Source of the DNA: Nonlabens ulvanivorans
GTDB taxonomy: Bacteria; Bacteroidota; Bacteroidia; Flavobacteriales; Flavobacteriaceae
Direction: 5' to 3'
DNA length: 64,000 bases
Assembly: GCF_000732625.1 (NCBI RefSeq)
Contig: NZ_JPJI01000004.1
Span: forward strand, 1-64,000
Below are positions 23,628 to 32,878 of the stretch, piece by piece. The translations under genes and the position numbers were made by a program. Each line of letters opens with the position of its first letter. Position 1 is the stretch's first letter. The notes beneath the pieces are model-generated. The model searched no databases and was not told the DNA's origin. It worked only from the letters and a program-made list of their open reading frames with translations.

Positions 23628-25649
23628 ATGACAATATTTTGGATTATTCTTGCGGCTATTGTTGCAGCCCTTGTAGCCTTATTCCAGTATGGTTATATAT
23701 TTTCTAATAAAAAAAATAATAAAAGAAAACCGTGGTTTGCCTTATTAAGGTTTCTCACGGTTTTTACTATTTTAATTCTTTTTTTAGACCTTAAGTTTGA
23801 TAAAACAACTTATCAAACTATTAAACCATTATTATTATTAGAACTTGATAATTCTAGTTCTATAGTCCAATTAAAAGCTGATGAAGAATTAAAAGCAGAT
23901 TACAATTCTTTAATCAATCATCCATCTATAAAGGAAAATTTTGAAGTTCAAGAATTTCTATTTTCTGATGTTATTAAACCATTAGATAGTTTAAAATTCG
24001 CTGGTGTTGAAACTAATATCTTTAACGCTATTGAACAGCCACAAAAATTATTCAAGGATCGTAATAAAGCCATTATAATCCTTACCGACGGTAATCAAAC
24101 TAGTGGTAATAGTTATAGCTATGCTTCTATTGATGCAAAATCTGCTGTTTTCCCTGTGATTTATGGGGATACTACAAATTATCCTGATCTTAAGATCACT
24201 CAGCTCAATGTTAATCGGTACTCTTATTTAAATAATGAATTTCCTGTAGAAATTTTCACAACTTATAGTGGATCAGATGCTATCACTACTCAGTTTAAAA
24301 TAACGAGTGGAAATATGACTTTGCATCAAGAACAAATACGTTTCTCTAAAGACAACCCTTCTCAGATTGTTAACCTTAATCTAACGAGTAAAAAAGTAGG
24401 TACCCAATCTTTAAAGGCATCGCTCACACCACTAACGTTAGAGAAAAACATAAGCAATAATAATCGCAATTTTGCTGTAGAAGTAATTGATCAACAGACT
24501 AAAGTATTGATTTTAAGTAACGTCTTACATCCAGATATTGCAGCCCTCAAAAAAGCGATAGCTTCAAACCAGCAGCGTGACGTTAGTATTCAAAATACAG
24601 ACGATAATCCAGATTTAAATGACTATAACATGGTCATTTTTTATAGTCCTGATAACGCTTTCGCGAAAGCGTATAACCAAGCCAAACAGCTTAATAAAAA
24701 TACATGGACTATTACAGGACCTAGTACGGATTATGAATTTTTAAATAGTCAGATGACCGCTTATAGTATTGAAGTGGATGAAGAAGTCGATGAGGTACAA
24801 CCCATTTTAAATACATCGTACACAACTTTTAATTTAGAAGACTACAGTTATGACGATTATCCGCCGGTACAAGTTCCCTTTGGAGCAGTAAAGATGAATA
24901 CAGCACCTGATGTTTTAATTTACAAATCTATAGGTGATGTAGAGACACAACAGCCGTTGTGGTTTACTTATGAAGAAAATGAGACAAGACACGCAGTGTT
25001 TCTTGCTGAAGGATTCTGGAGATGGCGAGCACAAAGCTATCTGGACGAAAAAGATTTTAAAAATTGGGATGAGTTAGTAGGTAGTCAGATACAATACCTT
25101 GCTTCAAATAAAAGGCGTAATCGATTAGAACTTGATTACAAGACTTTTTATTATCAAAACCAAAAAATCATTATTAATGCTCAATACTTAGATAAGAATT
25201 ATGAGTTTGAAGATAATGGTATACTCAATATAACATTAATTCATAAAAAATCTAACAATCGTACGGTAAGACCTTTTATTTTAGATGGGAATAGCTATAC
25301 AGTGGATTTAAGTGGATTAGAAGCTGGTGATTATAAATTCACCGTTAAGGTAGAAAATGATCAATTGAGTCAAAGCGGTGCGTTAAGTATTTTAGAATTT
25401 GACGTAGAAAAACAATTTATCAGCGCACATGATCAAGGTATGAAAAAATTAGTGGGCATTGATGGAGTTTATTATCAAGGTCAGATAGAAGATGTTATTA
25501 CTCAATTATTAAATAATCCTCTTTTAAAACCTGTGGAACGTTCTAGTACGAGCTATGCTAGTTTAGTAGATTGGCAGTATTTACTAGGTTTCATTCTTTT
25601 GTTATTAGGTCTAGAATGGTTCTTAAGAAAATACAGTGGTCTTATATAA
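23628..25649 (+). CDS. BatA/von Willebrand-type membrane protein
   Basis: 673 residues. Two N-terminal membrane helices (about 3-23 and 38-56) and one C-terminal helix (about 646-664) frame a large periplasmic or cytoplasmic part. The segment LLLELDNSSSIVQLK to AIIILTDGNQTSGNS resembles a degenerate VWA domain: DNSSS is a MIDAS-like DxSxS and TDGNQ its second part. The middle contains a glutamine-amidotransferase-like fold segment (NMVIFYSPDNAFA...). Such proteins in Bacteroidota are of unknown function. A perfect palindrome copy encodes NAFAKAY near residues 343-349. It follows fabG by 16 bp. Confidence 0.75.
   Translation: MTIFWIILAAIVAALVALFQYGYIFSNKKNNKRKPWFALLRFLTVFTILILFLDLKFDKTTYQTIKPLLLLELDNSSSIVQLKADEELKADYNSLINHPSIKENFEVQEFLFSDVIKPLDSLKFAGVETNIFNAIEQPQKLFKDRNKAIIILTDGNQTSGNSYSYASIDAKSAVFPVIYGDTTNYPDLKITQLNVNRYSYLNNEFPVEIFTTYSGSDAITTQFKITSGNMTLHQEQIRFSKDNPSQIVNLNLTSKKVGTQSLKASLTPLTLEKNISNNNRNFAVEVIDQQTKVLILSNVLHPDIAALKKAIASNQQRDVSIQNTDDNPDLNDYNMVIFYSPDNAFAKAYNQAKQLNKNTWTITGPSTDYEFLNSQMTAYSIEVDEEVDEVQPILNTSYTTFNLEDYSYDDYPPVQVPFGAVKMNTAPDVLIYKSIGDVETQQPLWFTYEENETRHAVFLAEGFWRWRAQSYLDEKDFKNWDELVGSQIQYLASNKRRNRLELDYKTFYYQNQKIIINAQYLDKNYEFEDNGILNITLIHKKSNNRTVRPFILDGNSYTVDLSGLEAGDYKFTVKVENDQLSQSGALSILEFDVEKQFISAHDQGMKKLVGIDGVYYQGQIEDVITQLLNNPLLKPVERSSTSYASLVDWQYLLGFILLLLGLEWFLRKYSGLI
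24656..24671. repeat. Dispersed palindrome, perfect copy
   Basis: CGCTTTCGCGAAAGCG within the BatA-like gene, read as Ala-Phe-Ala-Lys-Ala. Confidence 0.85.
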
Positions 25650-25766
25650 AAAGGTATTAAACACCTACAATTCTAGATTTTAGTTATACAGCTTTTTAAC
25701 TAGACATTGCCATCAATTCATTTGTTGTGTTGTATTTTAACACTTCAAAACTAAATTTAGATTATA

Positions 25767-26582
25767 ATGGAAAAATTACCCAAGGCAGGATTAGTTGCCA
25801 TCATAGCAGTTGTTTTATTAATCATTGTTATTCTTAAAAGTTCTGTGGTAATAGGAGCAGGACAAGCAGGTGTTTTATTTAAGACTTTAGGAAATGGTGT
25901 AGATCTTGAAAATACATATGGAGAAGGTTTTCACATCATCGCGCCGTGGAATGATATGATTATATATCCAACTAGACAGCAATCAGTGTCTGATAAAATG
26001 CAGGTTCTATCAGTAAATGGACTGGAAGTAAAAGTAGATGCTACTGTATGGTTTCAGCCTGAATATGATAAATTACCATTTTTACATCAAGAAAAAGGTA
26101 CTCAATATGAGTCTGAAATTCTTGCTCCAGCTATTAGTGCAGCAGCGCGTAGTGTTGTCGGTCGTTATACACCAGAGCAATTATATTCTAGTAAAAGAGA
26201 TGTCATCCAACAAGAGATTCTTGAAGAAGTGCAAAAAGAGCTTAAAACTCAATATGTCATTGTGAATAGAGTTTTAGTAAAGGATGTTACTTTGCCTATT
26301 AAAATTAAAGAAGCTATCGAGCGTAAGTTAAAGCAAGAGCAGGAATCATTAGAATATGAATTCCGATTAACTAAGGCAACTAAGGAAGCAGAACGTCAAA
26401 AAATTGATGCCGAAGGTAAAGCGGTTGCAAACCGTATTTTAAGTGCCTCACTTACAGATAAGATTTTAACTGAAAAAGGTATAGAGGCAACACTGATGCT
26501 TTCTCAATCTCCTAATTCAAAAGTTATCGTAATAGGTGGTAGCGAGAGCGGTGGTTTACCTATTATACTGGGAAATCAATAA
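25767..26582 (+). CDS. Prohibitin-type SPFH-domain membrane protein
   Basis: 271 residues. One N-terminal membrane helix (about 8-27), an SPFH/band-7 domain (GAGQAGVLFKTLGNGVDLENTYGEGFHIIAPWNDMIIYPTRQQ), and a coiled-coil C-terminal part rich in Lys/Glu (ERKLKQEQESLEYEFRLTKATKEAERQKIDAEG) that mediates ring assembly. These proteins scaffold membrane complexes and proteases. It ends before a bidirectional terminator. Confidence 0.9.
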   Translation: MEKLPKAGLVAIIAVVLLIIVILKSSVVIGAGQAGVLFKTLGNGVDLENTYGEGFHIIAPWNDMIIYPTRQQSVSDKMQVLSVNGLEVKVDATVWFQPEYDKLPFLHQEKGTQYESEILAPAISAAARSVVGRYTPEQLYSSKRDVIQQEILEEVQKELKTQYVIVNRVLVKDVTLPIKIKEAIERKLKQEQESLEYEFRLTKATKEAERQKIDAEGKAVANRILSASLTDKILTEKGIEATLMLSQSPNSKVIVIGGSESGGLPIILGNQ

Positions 26583-26603
26583 GTAAATAAGCAAGTAAAA
26601 TAA

Positions 26604-26635
26604 AAAAAGCGCAAATCGTCAGATTTGCGCTTTTC
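26604..26635. terminator. Bidirectional terminator
   Basis: AAAGCGCAAATC-gtca-GATTTGCGCTTT with A and T tracts on both sides, between convergent genes. Confidence 0.92.
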
Positions 26636-26662
26636 TATTTTATGACTTTTAAAGTTTGAGAA

Positions 26663-27214
26663 TTATTTCTCTTTATTTTTAAGCTTTAATAGTGCAGCAG
26701 CTTGACCTTTCCAATCATCTCTATGTATACGTCCTGGAAAAAACTCAATAAGTGTGGTTATTGCTTCGGTATCCTGATCGCGTAGTTTTGAGAGTTGTTC
26801 ATAACTGTTTATCCCTATACTTTTAAGTTTTTCTTCTACGAAAGGACCGATTCCAACAATCTTTTGGAAATCATCGGAACGTGAAGGATTGCCTTTACCT
26901 ATGAATTCTAGGTCTAGAACACTTTCAACAATCTCAGTTTTAGCATCATCAGACAATTTACCAGTTCGATCTCTAGTCTTCATAGCACGCACTTGACCAG
27001 GTTCACTTAAATCTGATATTTCGACACGTTTTTCTACACGGTCTAACTTGCGTTCTACTTCTCGCACTTGTGCAACAACCTGTTTAACTTTATCATTAAC
27101 AACTTGTTTTTCATCCTTTTGATTACCAAAAAGATATCCAATTAAAAACGCACCTAGTAACATCAAAAAGAGAACTAAGTATATACCCCATTGGGAATTT
27201 AAAAATGACTCCAT
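26663..27214 (-). CDS. Membrane-anchored helix-hairpin-helix protein
   Basis: 183 residues. N-terminal membrane helix (about 9-30), a coiled-coil region (DEKQVVNDKVKQVVAQVREVERKLDRVEKRVEI), and a C-terminal HhH-like domain (FQKIVGIGPFVEEKLKSIGINSYEQLSKL, about 121-149). The HhH part resembles a domain often labelled flap-endonuclease-like, but no nuclease site is visible. It lies 4 bp downstream of the OmpA-type gene and is probably cotranscribed, so an envelope role is plausible. Confidence 0.75.
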   Translation of the reverse strand: MESFLNSQWGIYLVLFLMLLGAFLIGYLFGNQKDEKQVVNDKVKQVVAQVREVERKLDRVEKRVEISDLSEPGQVRAMKTRDRTGKLSDDAKTEIVESVLDLEFIGKGNPSRSDDFQKIVGIGPFVEEKLKSIGINSYEQLSKLRDQDTEAITTLIEFFPGRIHRDDWKGQAAALLKLKNKEK

Positions 27215-27218
27215 ATCT

Positions 27219-28346
27219 CTATTTTACGATAACTACTATACTGCGATTATTGCCAGTGGCACCAGAAGATTCTTCTCCTTTTGATATAGAAACAATACGA
27301 TTAGACGTAATTCCATTTTGTATCATTAGACGTCTTGCTGTGTTAACATTATCCTTTCCTATGTTAAAGTTGTCTGTTGCATTACCTACAGTATCCGTAT
27401 ATGCATATACATAAACTTTTTTACTAGGATTTTCACTTAAATAGTTCTCTATATCTTTTATATAGGCTGTAAAAGCTCTATTGCCATAAAAGAAATCACC
27501 TTGATATCCTTTAGTAAATCTCTGATAAGCATATGGTCCTGATCCTGCGGTAACAGATGGTTTTGCTGCCGTTACTATAGTAGATTTTGTAGAATTACTG
27601 ATTGAAGAATTCTCATTTATGTTTAGTACTTGAATATCTATTCCACCTTGTGCAATACCTGATTTAAATGGGATATCTTTTATGGCACTTTTAAGTGTAA
27701 TTTGATTGTCGTTCACACCTATGTTAGTTAATAGTCTCTTTACATATTGTGCTCTTCTCATTCCCATATCTGCATCTTCTGTAGATGAGGCATAACCATT
27801 GATTATAATTTGAGCTTTAGGATTAGTATTGATAATTTCCTTCAATTCATTACCATATGCTCTACAAGGATATGGTATTTTGACTTTAGGGTTGTTTTTA
27901 TAAATAGTGGTAAAGGTGGTACAATTAGTTAATTGATTTCCATGTTGATCGGTGATTATAAAAGTATTGGCTTCATAAACTGTTGTTTCTTTATTGTTTA
28001 AAGCCATGTTTGATTCATCATTCAAATCATGCTGTACCGTATCTGTATCTATAATATTGTTTTCTATTGGGATAAGAGAATCTTCACTGGTCAAAATAGA
28101 ATTAGTCATGGCTTTTGCAGCAGCTATTGAATCTAATTGTTGATCTAGGGTAGTATTGGTTGAAGGAGTGGAATCGATTTCAATTGCGATTAATTCATCG
28201 ATAATCGGTTCTTCTTCAATAATATTATGGTCTACTAAGTTCGTATCATCAACAGATAGTCGACCTATAAAAAAATAGCCGAAAACAGCTAAGCATAAGC
28301 CTGCGTAGACTATAAAGGCTAATGTGCCTGTAAAAAAGTTCTTCAC
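27219..28346 (-). CDS. Membrane-anchored protein with two OmpA-like domains
   Basis: 375 residues. An N-terminal membrane helix (about 7-27) and an acidic linker are followed by two OmpA-C-like modules: about 145-250 (AQIIINGYASSTEDADMGMRRAQYVKRLLTNIGV) and about 275-375 (KKVYVYAYTDTVGNATDNFNIGKDNVNTARRLMIQNGI... NNRSIVVIVK). Each has the (Y/G)YxDTxG-type and Arg-rich helix that bind peptidoglycan. It is anchored in the inner membrane rather than the outer, judging by the uncleaved helix. Followed 4 bp later by the HhH protein gene. Confidence 0.8.
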   Translation of the reverse strand: MKNFFTGTLAFIVYAGLCLAVFGYFFIGRLSVDDTNLVDHNIIEEEPIIDELIAIEIDSTPSTNTTLDQQLDSIAAAKAMTNSILTSEDSLIPIENNIIDTDTVQHDLNDESNMALNNKETTVYEANTFIITDQHGNQLTNCTTFTTIYKNNPKVKIPYPCRAYGNELKEIINTNPKAQIIINGYASSTEDADMGMRRAQYVKRLLTNIGVNDNQITLKSAIKDIPFKSGIAQGGIDIQVLNINENSSISNSTKSTIVTAAKPSVTAGSGPYAYQRFTKGYQGDFFYGNRAFTAYIKDIENYLSENPSKKVYVYAYTDTVGNATDNFNIGKDNVNTARRLMIQNGITSNRIVSISKGEESSGATGNNRSIVVIVK

Positions 28347-28406
28347 TAAATTAAATTTAACGCTAAATATAAGAAACCTAGACCTTTGATAAACAAATGA
28401 TTCATT

Positions 28407-28817
28407 CTACTTATGTAGGAATTTATCACGTAACTCTTCCGTAGGGATCATACAGCTCTCTTGCTTTCCAAACCATTTATATCTATTTCTGGCTATATAA
28501 TCATAGATAGCATTAGAGATAAACTTTGGAATTATGATTAAAATATAAAGTAGAGGCCACAATCCACTCAATTTCTGAGCAATGTGCAAGGCAGCACTTG
28601 CTTTAACATAAGCACGTTCACCACGTATTAAAACTATACTATCGACCTCTTCAGGATCGATATTATGTTTTTTTAAATATAGGACACCTATATCGCTTTC
28701 TAAAGCAGCAAACCTGAAATGATTTTTACGGTCTCTTTTAATAATAAAAGTTACGGCGCCATTGCATAAGTTGCAAACACCATCAAAGAGAATCACATCA
28801 TTTTGCTTATTCTTCAT
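28407..28817 (-). CDS. DCC-family thiol-disulfide oxidoreductase-like protein (DUF393)
   Basis: 136 residues. The N-terminus has ILFDGVCNLCNGAVTFIIKRD with the CxxC pair C15/C18 that names the DCC family, followed by HFRFAALES and a membrane-proximal C-terminal half (LYILIIIPKFISNAIYDYIARNRYKWFG). Thioredoxin-like redox chemistry is assumed for the family, but substrates are unknown. The ATG overlaps the mutS2 stop by one base (TAATG on the minus strand), so translation is likely coupled. Confidence 0.85.
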   Translation of the reverse strand: MKNKQNDVILFDGVCNLCNGAVTFIIKRDRKNHFRFAALESDIGVLYLKKHNIDPEEVDSIVLIRGERAYVKASAALHIAQKLSGLWPLLYILIIIPKFISNAIYDYIARNRYKWFGKQESCMIPTEELRDKFLHK

Positions 28818-30979
28818 TATACCTTTTCTAATTGTTCTACAGAAACAATGGTAGTAAACATGCCATAATTAACTGTAGCCTTTCCTTTTTCAATCTGATC
28901 TATTGTTCCTACAGATTTTGAGTCCAGTAAGCGTACGCGATCATTCTTTTTAAGTGTTACCTTAGGTTTAGGAGCAACAACAGGCTTTGGGTTTTTCTTT
29001 TTCTGTTCCCTAATTTTTGCAACCTTTTGGATAACCTCATTTTCTAGTTGCTTCTTTTTACCTTGTTCTTGCTTGTGCTTTTTTGCCTCAGTTTTTTTAG
29101 GTGCTGGCTGGCGTTTTACGTTTTCAGTGATGACCATCTTCATAAGCTCATCAACTAATAATTTTTTCTTTTTGTTATTTGAAAAATCCTTAGCCAGTCC
29201 GTCAAATTTCTTCCCTAACTGTATATAGCGTTGATAGCTATCATACATTTCTTGGAAGTCCAGTAATTTTTGCTGCACACGATCTTGAGTATCGTCTAAC
29301 TTATTAACTTTTTGAGTGGCTTTAATCTCACGTTCTCTAAGAGCCTCATTGTTTTTACGCAAATTAGAGCGCTCTTTTTGTAATGCAGCGATAGATTTAT
29401 CAAATCTTATTTTACCGCGCTCTACTTTCTTTTTTGCTTTATTGATAAGCGAGTAGGGTATACCATTCTTTTGCGCTACTTCAAATGTAAATGAACTACC
29501 AGCTTCCCCTAGTTGTAATTTATAAATAGGCTCTAGTGATTGCGCATCAAAAAGCATATTTGCATTAGTCATCTCTGGCAATTCATTTGCCAGCATCTTT
29601 AAGTTCGTATAATGTGTGGTGATGATACCAAAACTTTTACGGCTATAGAGTTCTTCTAGCATACTTTCTGCCAGTGCGCCACCTAGTTCTGGATCTGATC
29701 CTGTACCAAATTCGTCAATAAGAAACAGCGTTTTATCATCGGCCTTTTTAAGAAAACCTCGCATATTTTTCAAACGATAGCTATAAGTACTCAAGTGATT
29801 ATCGATACTTTGATTATCACCTATATCAGTAAGAACATGCTTAAATATGCTCATTCTACTTTTCTCATGAACTGGAATTAAAAATCCAGCTTGTATCATC
29901 AATTGTAATAAACCTATTGTTTTAAGAGTAATGGATTTTCCACCAGCATTAGGTCCTGATATCACAATGATGCGATTGTCTGCTTTAAGACCTATGGTTT
30001 GTGGATAGGTTTTTTCATTTCGCGCTCTATTAGATACTAGCAATAACGGGTGATAAGCATCAACTAATTCTAGTTCTCGATGTTCTACCATAATAGGTAA
30101 AAGAGCATTGATGGATTGTGCATATCGAGACTTTGCCGCGATAATGTCTGTGTGAGTTAAATAATCTCTATAAATCTTAAATTCTTCTAGAAACGGACGT
30201 AATGTCTCTGTTAGAGCTTTAAGAATACGGTGGATTTCTTCTGCCTCTTCAATTTCTAGTTCAGCAAGCTTTCGCGAAAGCGTTAACACACGTTCTGGTT
30301 CGATATAAGAAATGCTTCCCGTTTTAGAACTTCCCATTACCTTACCTTTTACTTTACGGCGGTACATGGCTTTAACGGCTAAAACGCGACGGTTTTCAAT
30401 CACCGTTTCACGGATTTCATCGAGATAATCCATTTGAGAGTAATGACTGAGTGCTGCGCCAAAGCTACCATTGAGCTGGCCTTTAACACTATTCATTTCT
30501 CTTCTTAAGTTTTTAAGATCAGGTGATGCGTCATCTTTAACCTCACCAAAACGATCTAGAACAGCGTCTACTGCTTGTGGGACATATTCATTCTTTTCTA
30601 TCTTCTCCAGTCTAGAAAATAGTTTAGGAAATAAAAGCTGCTGCTTTTTAAAGAAGGTAAGATGTTCATTTACAGTACGTGGCAGTACTGCTAGTTTACG
30701 AATACTGTCTTTTTCTAATGTCGAATTTTCTATACCTAGTAATTGCAATTCCTTCTCTATAGGGTCAAACCCATGATTAGGTATGCGGTACTCACTAGCA
30801 TACGATTGTAAATACTCATTTGTATGTTGTAAAGAGTCTTTAACCGCATTGCGATAGGTAAGTGGCTCAAGTAAAAGCATGTTTTTCTTACCATCTGTTG
30901 TGGTGCAAAAAGAAGATGCCTGATCCAACACTACGTTGAATTCTAAATCTTGAATGGTTTTATTGGAAATTTTACTCAT
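28817..30979 (-). CDS. mutS2: MutS2 family ATPase without an Smr domain
   Basis: 720 residues from the ATG at 30979. A TTG-free extension to 31006 exists, but the -7 element at 30990-30997 lies inside it, so 30979 is preferred. MutS2 acts on recombination intermediates and/or stalled ribosomes. Clamp and lever domains are followed by Walker A GPNAGGKS (342-349), Walker B LFLIDEFGTGSD and a long coiled coil (about 515-620). The C-terminus (KKNDRVRLLDSKSVGTIDQIEKGKATVNYGMFTTIVS) is a KOW-like module; the usual Smr nuclease domain is absent, as is common in Bacteroidota. A palindrome copy lies within at 30268. Confidence 0.92.
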   Translation of the reverse strand: MSKISNKTIQDLEFNVVLDQASSFCTTTDGKKNMLLLEPLTYRNAVKDSLQHTNEYLQSYASEYRIPNHGFDPIEKELQLLGIENSTLEKDSIRKLAVLPRTVNEHLTFFKKQQLLFPKLFSRLEKIEKNEYVPQAVDAVLDRFGEVKDDASPDLKNLRREMNSVKGQLNGSFGAALSHYSQMDYLDEIRETVIENRRVLAVKAMYRRKVKGKVMGSSKTGSISYIEPERVLTLSRKLAELEIEEAEEIHRILKALTETLRPFLEEFKIYRDYLTHTDIIAAKSRYAQSINALLPIMVEHRELELVDAYHPLLLVSNRARNEKTYPQTIGLKADNRIIVISGPNAGGKSITLKTIGLLQLMIQAGFLIPVHEKSRMSIFKHVLTDIGDNQSIDNHLSTYSYRLKNMRGFLKKADDKTLFLIDEFGTGSDPELGGALAESMLEELYSRKSFGIITTHYTNLKMLANELPEMTNANMLFDAQSLEPIYKLQLGEAGSSFTFEVAQKNGIPYSLINKAKKKVERGKIRFDKSIAALQKERSNLRKNNEALREREIKATQKVNKLDDTQDRVQQKLLDFQEMYDSYQRYIQLGKKFDGLAKDFSNNKKKKLLVDELMKMVITENVKRQPAPKKTEAKKHKQEQGKKKQLENEVIQKVAKIREQKKKNPKPVVAPKPKVTLKKNDRVRLLDSKSVGTIDQIEKGKATVNYGMFTTIVSVEQLEKV
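30268..30282. repeat. Dispersed palindrome copy in mutS2
   Basis: GCTTTCGCGAAAGCG. Here it is read as Leu-Ser-Arg-Lys-Leu rather than the usual Ala-Phe-Ala-Lys-Ala. Confidence 0.8.
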
Positions 30980-30989
30980 AATTGTTATA

Positions 30990-30997
30990 CAAAAATA
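30990..30997 (-). promoter_or_regulatory. -7 element of mutS2
   Basis: Minus-strand TATTTTTG, 10 bp upstream of the ATG at 30979; it decides against the longer frame start at 31006. Confidence 0.6.
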
Positions 30998-31129
30998 CAC
31001 TAGCACAGTGTAGTAGTCGCAGGTTTTAGAATTAATTATAAGTAAGTTTTATAATTATAACTTAAGGATCTATTTTGATCTGCGATTTACAAATTGTTTT
31101 GTATGCCTTTATTACAACAGCTATTTTTT

Positions 31130-31137
31130 TAAATTTG
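31130..31137 (+). promoter_or_regulatory. -7 element of ung
   Basis: TAAATTTG ends 5 bp before the ung ATG; a near-leaderless transcript is predicted. Confidence 0.6.
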
Positions 31138-31142
31138 AAACT

Positions 31143-31808
31143 ATGGAAGTATCAATAGAAAGCAGCTGGCAAAAAGTACTACAAGATGAATTTAATAGTG
31201 ATTACTTTAAAGAATTATCTGAGTTTGTAAAAGCAGAGTATTCAAATCAAATCGTTTATCCACCAGCTAGTAAAATCTTTGCGTCTTTTGATGCGGCACC
31301 TTTAGATCAAGTTAAAGTGGTCATCATAGGTCAGGATCCTTATCATGGTGACGGACAGGCAAACGGTTTGTGTTTTTCAGTTGCTGATGGAATCGCACAT
31401 CCTCCATCACTAAAGAATATATTTAAAGTGATAGAATCTGATCTTTCCTTACCTATTCCTGAAAGCGGAAATCTAGAACGATGGGCAAAGCAAGGTGTAC
31501 TATTATTAAACGCAGTTCTTACAGTACGAAAATCTGATGCTGGATCTCATGCAAAAAAAGGTTGGGAACGTTTTACAGATGCCGTTATTAAAACTATTTC
31601 TCAAGAAAGAGAAGATGTTATATTTCTTCTTTGGGGTGGATTTGCAAAAGGAAAAGCAAAGCTTATCGATAAGAAAAAACATCACATCCTTACTAGCGGT
31701 CATCCATCACCATTAAGTGCAAATCGTGGATACTGGTTTGGGAATAAACATTTTTCTCAGGTGAATGAGATACTTCTAAAGATGGGTAAAGAGACTATCC
31801 AATGGTAA
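31143..31808 (+). CDS. ung: Uracil-DNA glycosylase
   Basis: 221 residues, normal family-1 UDG length. Removes uracil from DNA. The water-activating loop GQDPYHGDGQANGLCFSV has catalytic D65; LLLNAVLTV provides the uracil-recognition Asn; the minor-groove loop HPSPLSANRG starts at H187. Monocistronic, convergent with the substrate-binding protein gene 14 bp downstream. Confidence 0.97.
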   Translation: MEVSIESSWQKVLQDEFNSDYFKELSEFVKAEYSNQIVYPPASKIFASFDAAPLDQVKVVIIGQDPYHGDGQANGLCFSVADGIAHPPSLKNIFKVIESDLSLPIPESGNLERWAKQGVLLLNAVLTVRKSDAGSHAKKGWERFTDAVIKTISQEREDVIFLLWGGFAKGKAKLIDKKKHHILTSGHPSPLSANRGYWFGNKHFSQVNEILLKMGKETIQW

Positions 31809-31822
31809 ATGAAGTCATTTAA

Positions 31823-32695
31823 TTATTCTTCTTCATCCGTTTTGGGAATATCATAGATCAGCTCATCTAAAGCGACTTTTCTATCGATAATACCTACAGC
31901 ACTAAATTCCTCATTAATTTTATCGACTGTAGAGTTCCATAATTGGTCATCACTAAATTCTGTGCGTAACAACCATTGTTGTACATCACCAACCTGTAAA
32001 TCATAATGCGATGCTATAGTCCGGTCTATGGAAGGTATTTGCTTAAAATCTGCTGTATAACGATTTATGATTGCTAGCATTTTTCCTAGGACTTCTTCTT
32101 TTTCTGAAATACAATCTTGCGTTGCAGCAATAACAAAACTAGGCCATGGTGTAGCGATGGTCTCTAACCTTTTAAATATACCTTGATCGACTATAGGTTG
32201 TGTCATGTAACGTTCCCATAAGAAAAGTTGTGCTTTGTTTTGAGAGAGAGCATCAACAGCACCATCTAATGTGTTTACTAATTCAAAGCTTAGGTCTTCA
32301 ATATCCCAACCATGTCTTTTGGCCAATAAATAGCTCATCAAATGAGAACCACTACCATATCTACTAATTGCAAACTTACCGTCTTCTAGTTGTTGTGTCT
32401 TTTCTGCTTCAATAGTTCCTGGCGCATGAACGCCCCATAATAGAGGAGATGCTACATACACTTGTAAAATACGAGTTGGGTTTCCTGCAATAATATCTTT
32501 AACGATTCCGTCTGTAAGAATACACGCCACATCCAGTTCTTGAGTGCGCAGTAATTTACTCATGCGTCCAGTACCTTCTGGAACATCTTGCCACTGTAAA
32601 TCAATTCCTTCTTTTTCAAAGGCTCCATCTTCTATAGCAAAATGCCATGGTAGATTAAAATGCTCTGGTACGCCGCCTATCTTTATTGTAGTCAT
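31823..32695 (-). CDS. Orphan NMT1/SsuA-like substrate-binding domain protein without signal peptide
   Basis: 290 residues. The fold pattern (TIKIGGVPEHFNLPWHFAIEDGAFEKEGIDLQWQDVPEGTGRMSKLLRTQELDVACILTDG...) is that of type-2 periplasmic binding proteins of the ThiY/SsuA group. It starts directly with the first beta strand, so no signal peptide is present, and no permease or ATPase gene is nearby. It may be a cytoplasmic ligand-binding protein or an enzyme derived from a binding protein. Ligand unknown. Confidence 0.8.
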   Translation of the reverse strand: MTTIKIGGVPEHFNLPWHFAIEDGAFEKEGIDLQWQDVPEGTGRMSKLLRTQELDVACILTDGIVKDIIAGNPTRILQVYVASPLLWGVHAPGTIEAEKTQQLEDGKFAISRYGSGSHLMSYLLAKRHGWDIEDLSFELVNTLDGAVDALSQNKAQLFLWERYMTQPIVDQGIFKRLETIATPWPSFVIAATQDCISEKEEVLGKMLAIINRYTADFKQIPSIDRTIASHYDLQVGDVQQWLLRTEFSDDQLWNSTVDKINEEFSAVGIIDRKVALDELIYDIPKTDEEE

Positions 32696-32712
32696 AATGA
32701 GTAAAAGTCTAA

Positions 32713-32720
32713 CAAAGATA
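32713..32720 (-). promoter_or_regulatory. -7 element of the substrate-binding protein gene
   Basis: Minus-strand TATCTTTG, 17 bp upstream of the ATG. Confidence 0.55.
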
Positions 32721-32878
32721 GATTACTTCATCCTAATGTTTACTTAATAATTTGTTGGTACTTGTAATAAATAATCACATAATGTGAATAAATAGGTGCC
32801 TTGTTCTGTTCGTGTTTCGGTAAGTATGGTATGTTTGTTGAAGGTAATTACTTATAAATACTTTGAAAAATTAATCTT

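Noticed and set aside
28817-30979. Truncated mutS2 (missing Smr domain) as a pseudogene
   Set aside because: The frame is intact, the ATPase motifs are complete and Smr-less MutS2 of about 720 residues is usual in this phylum.
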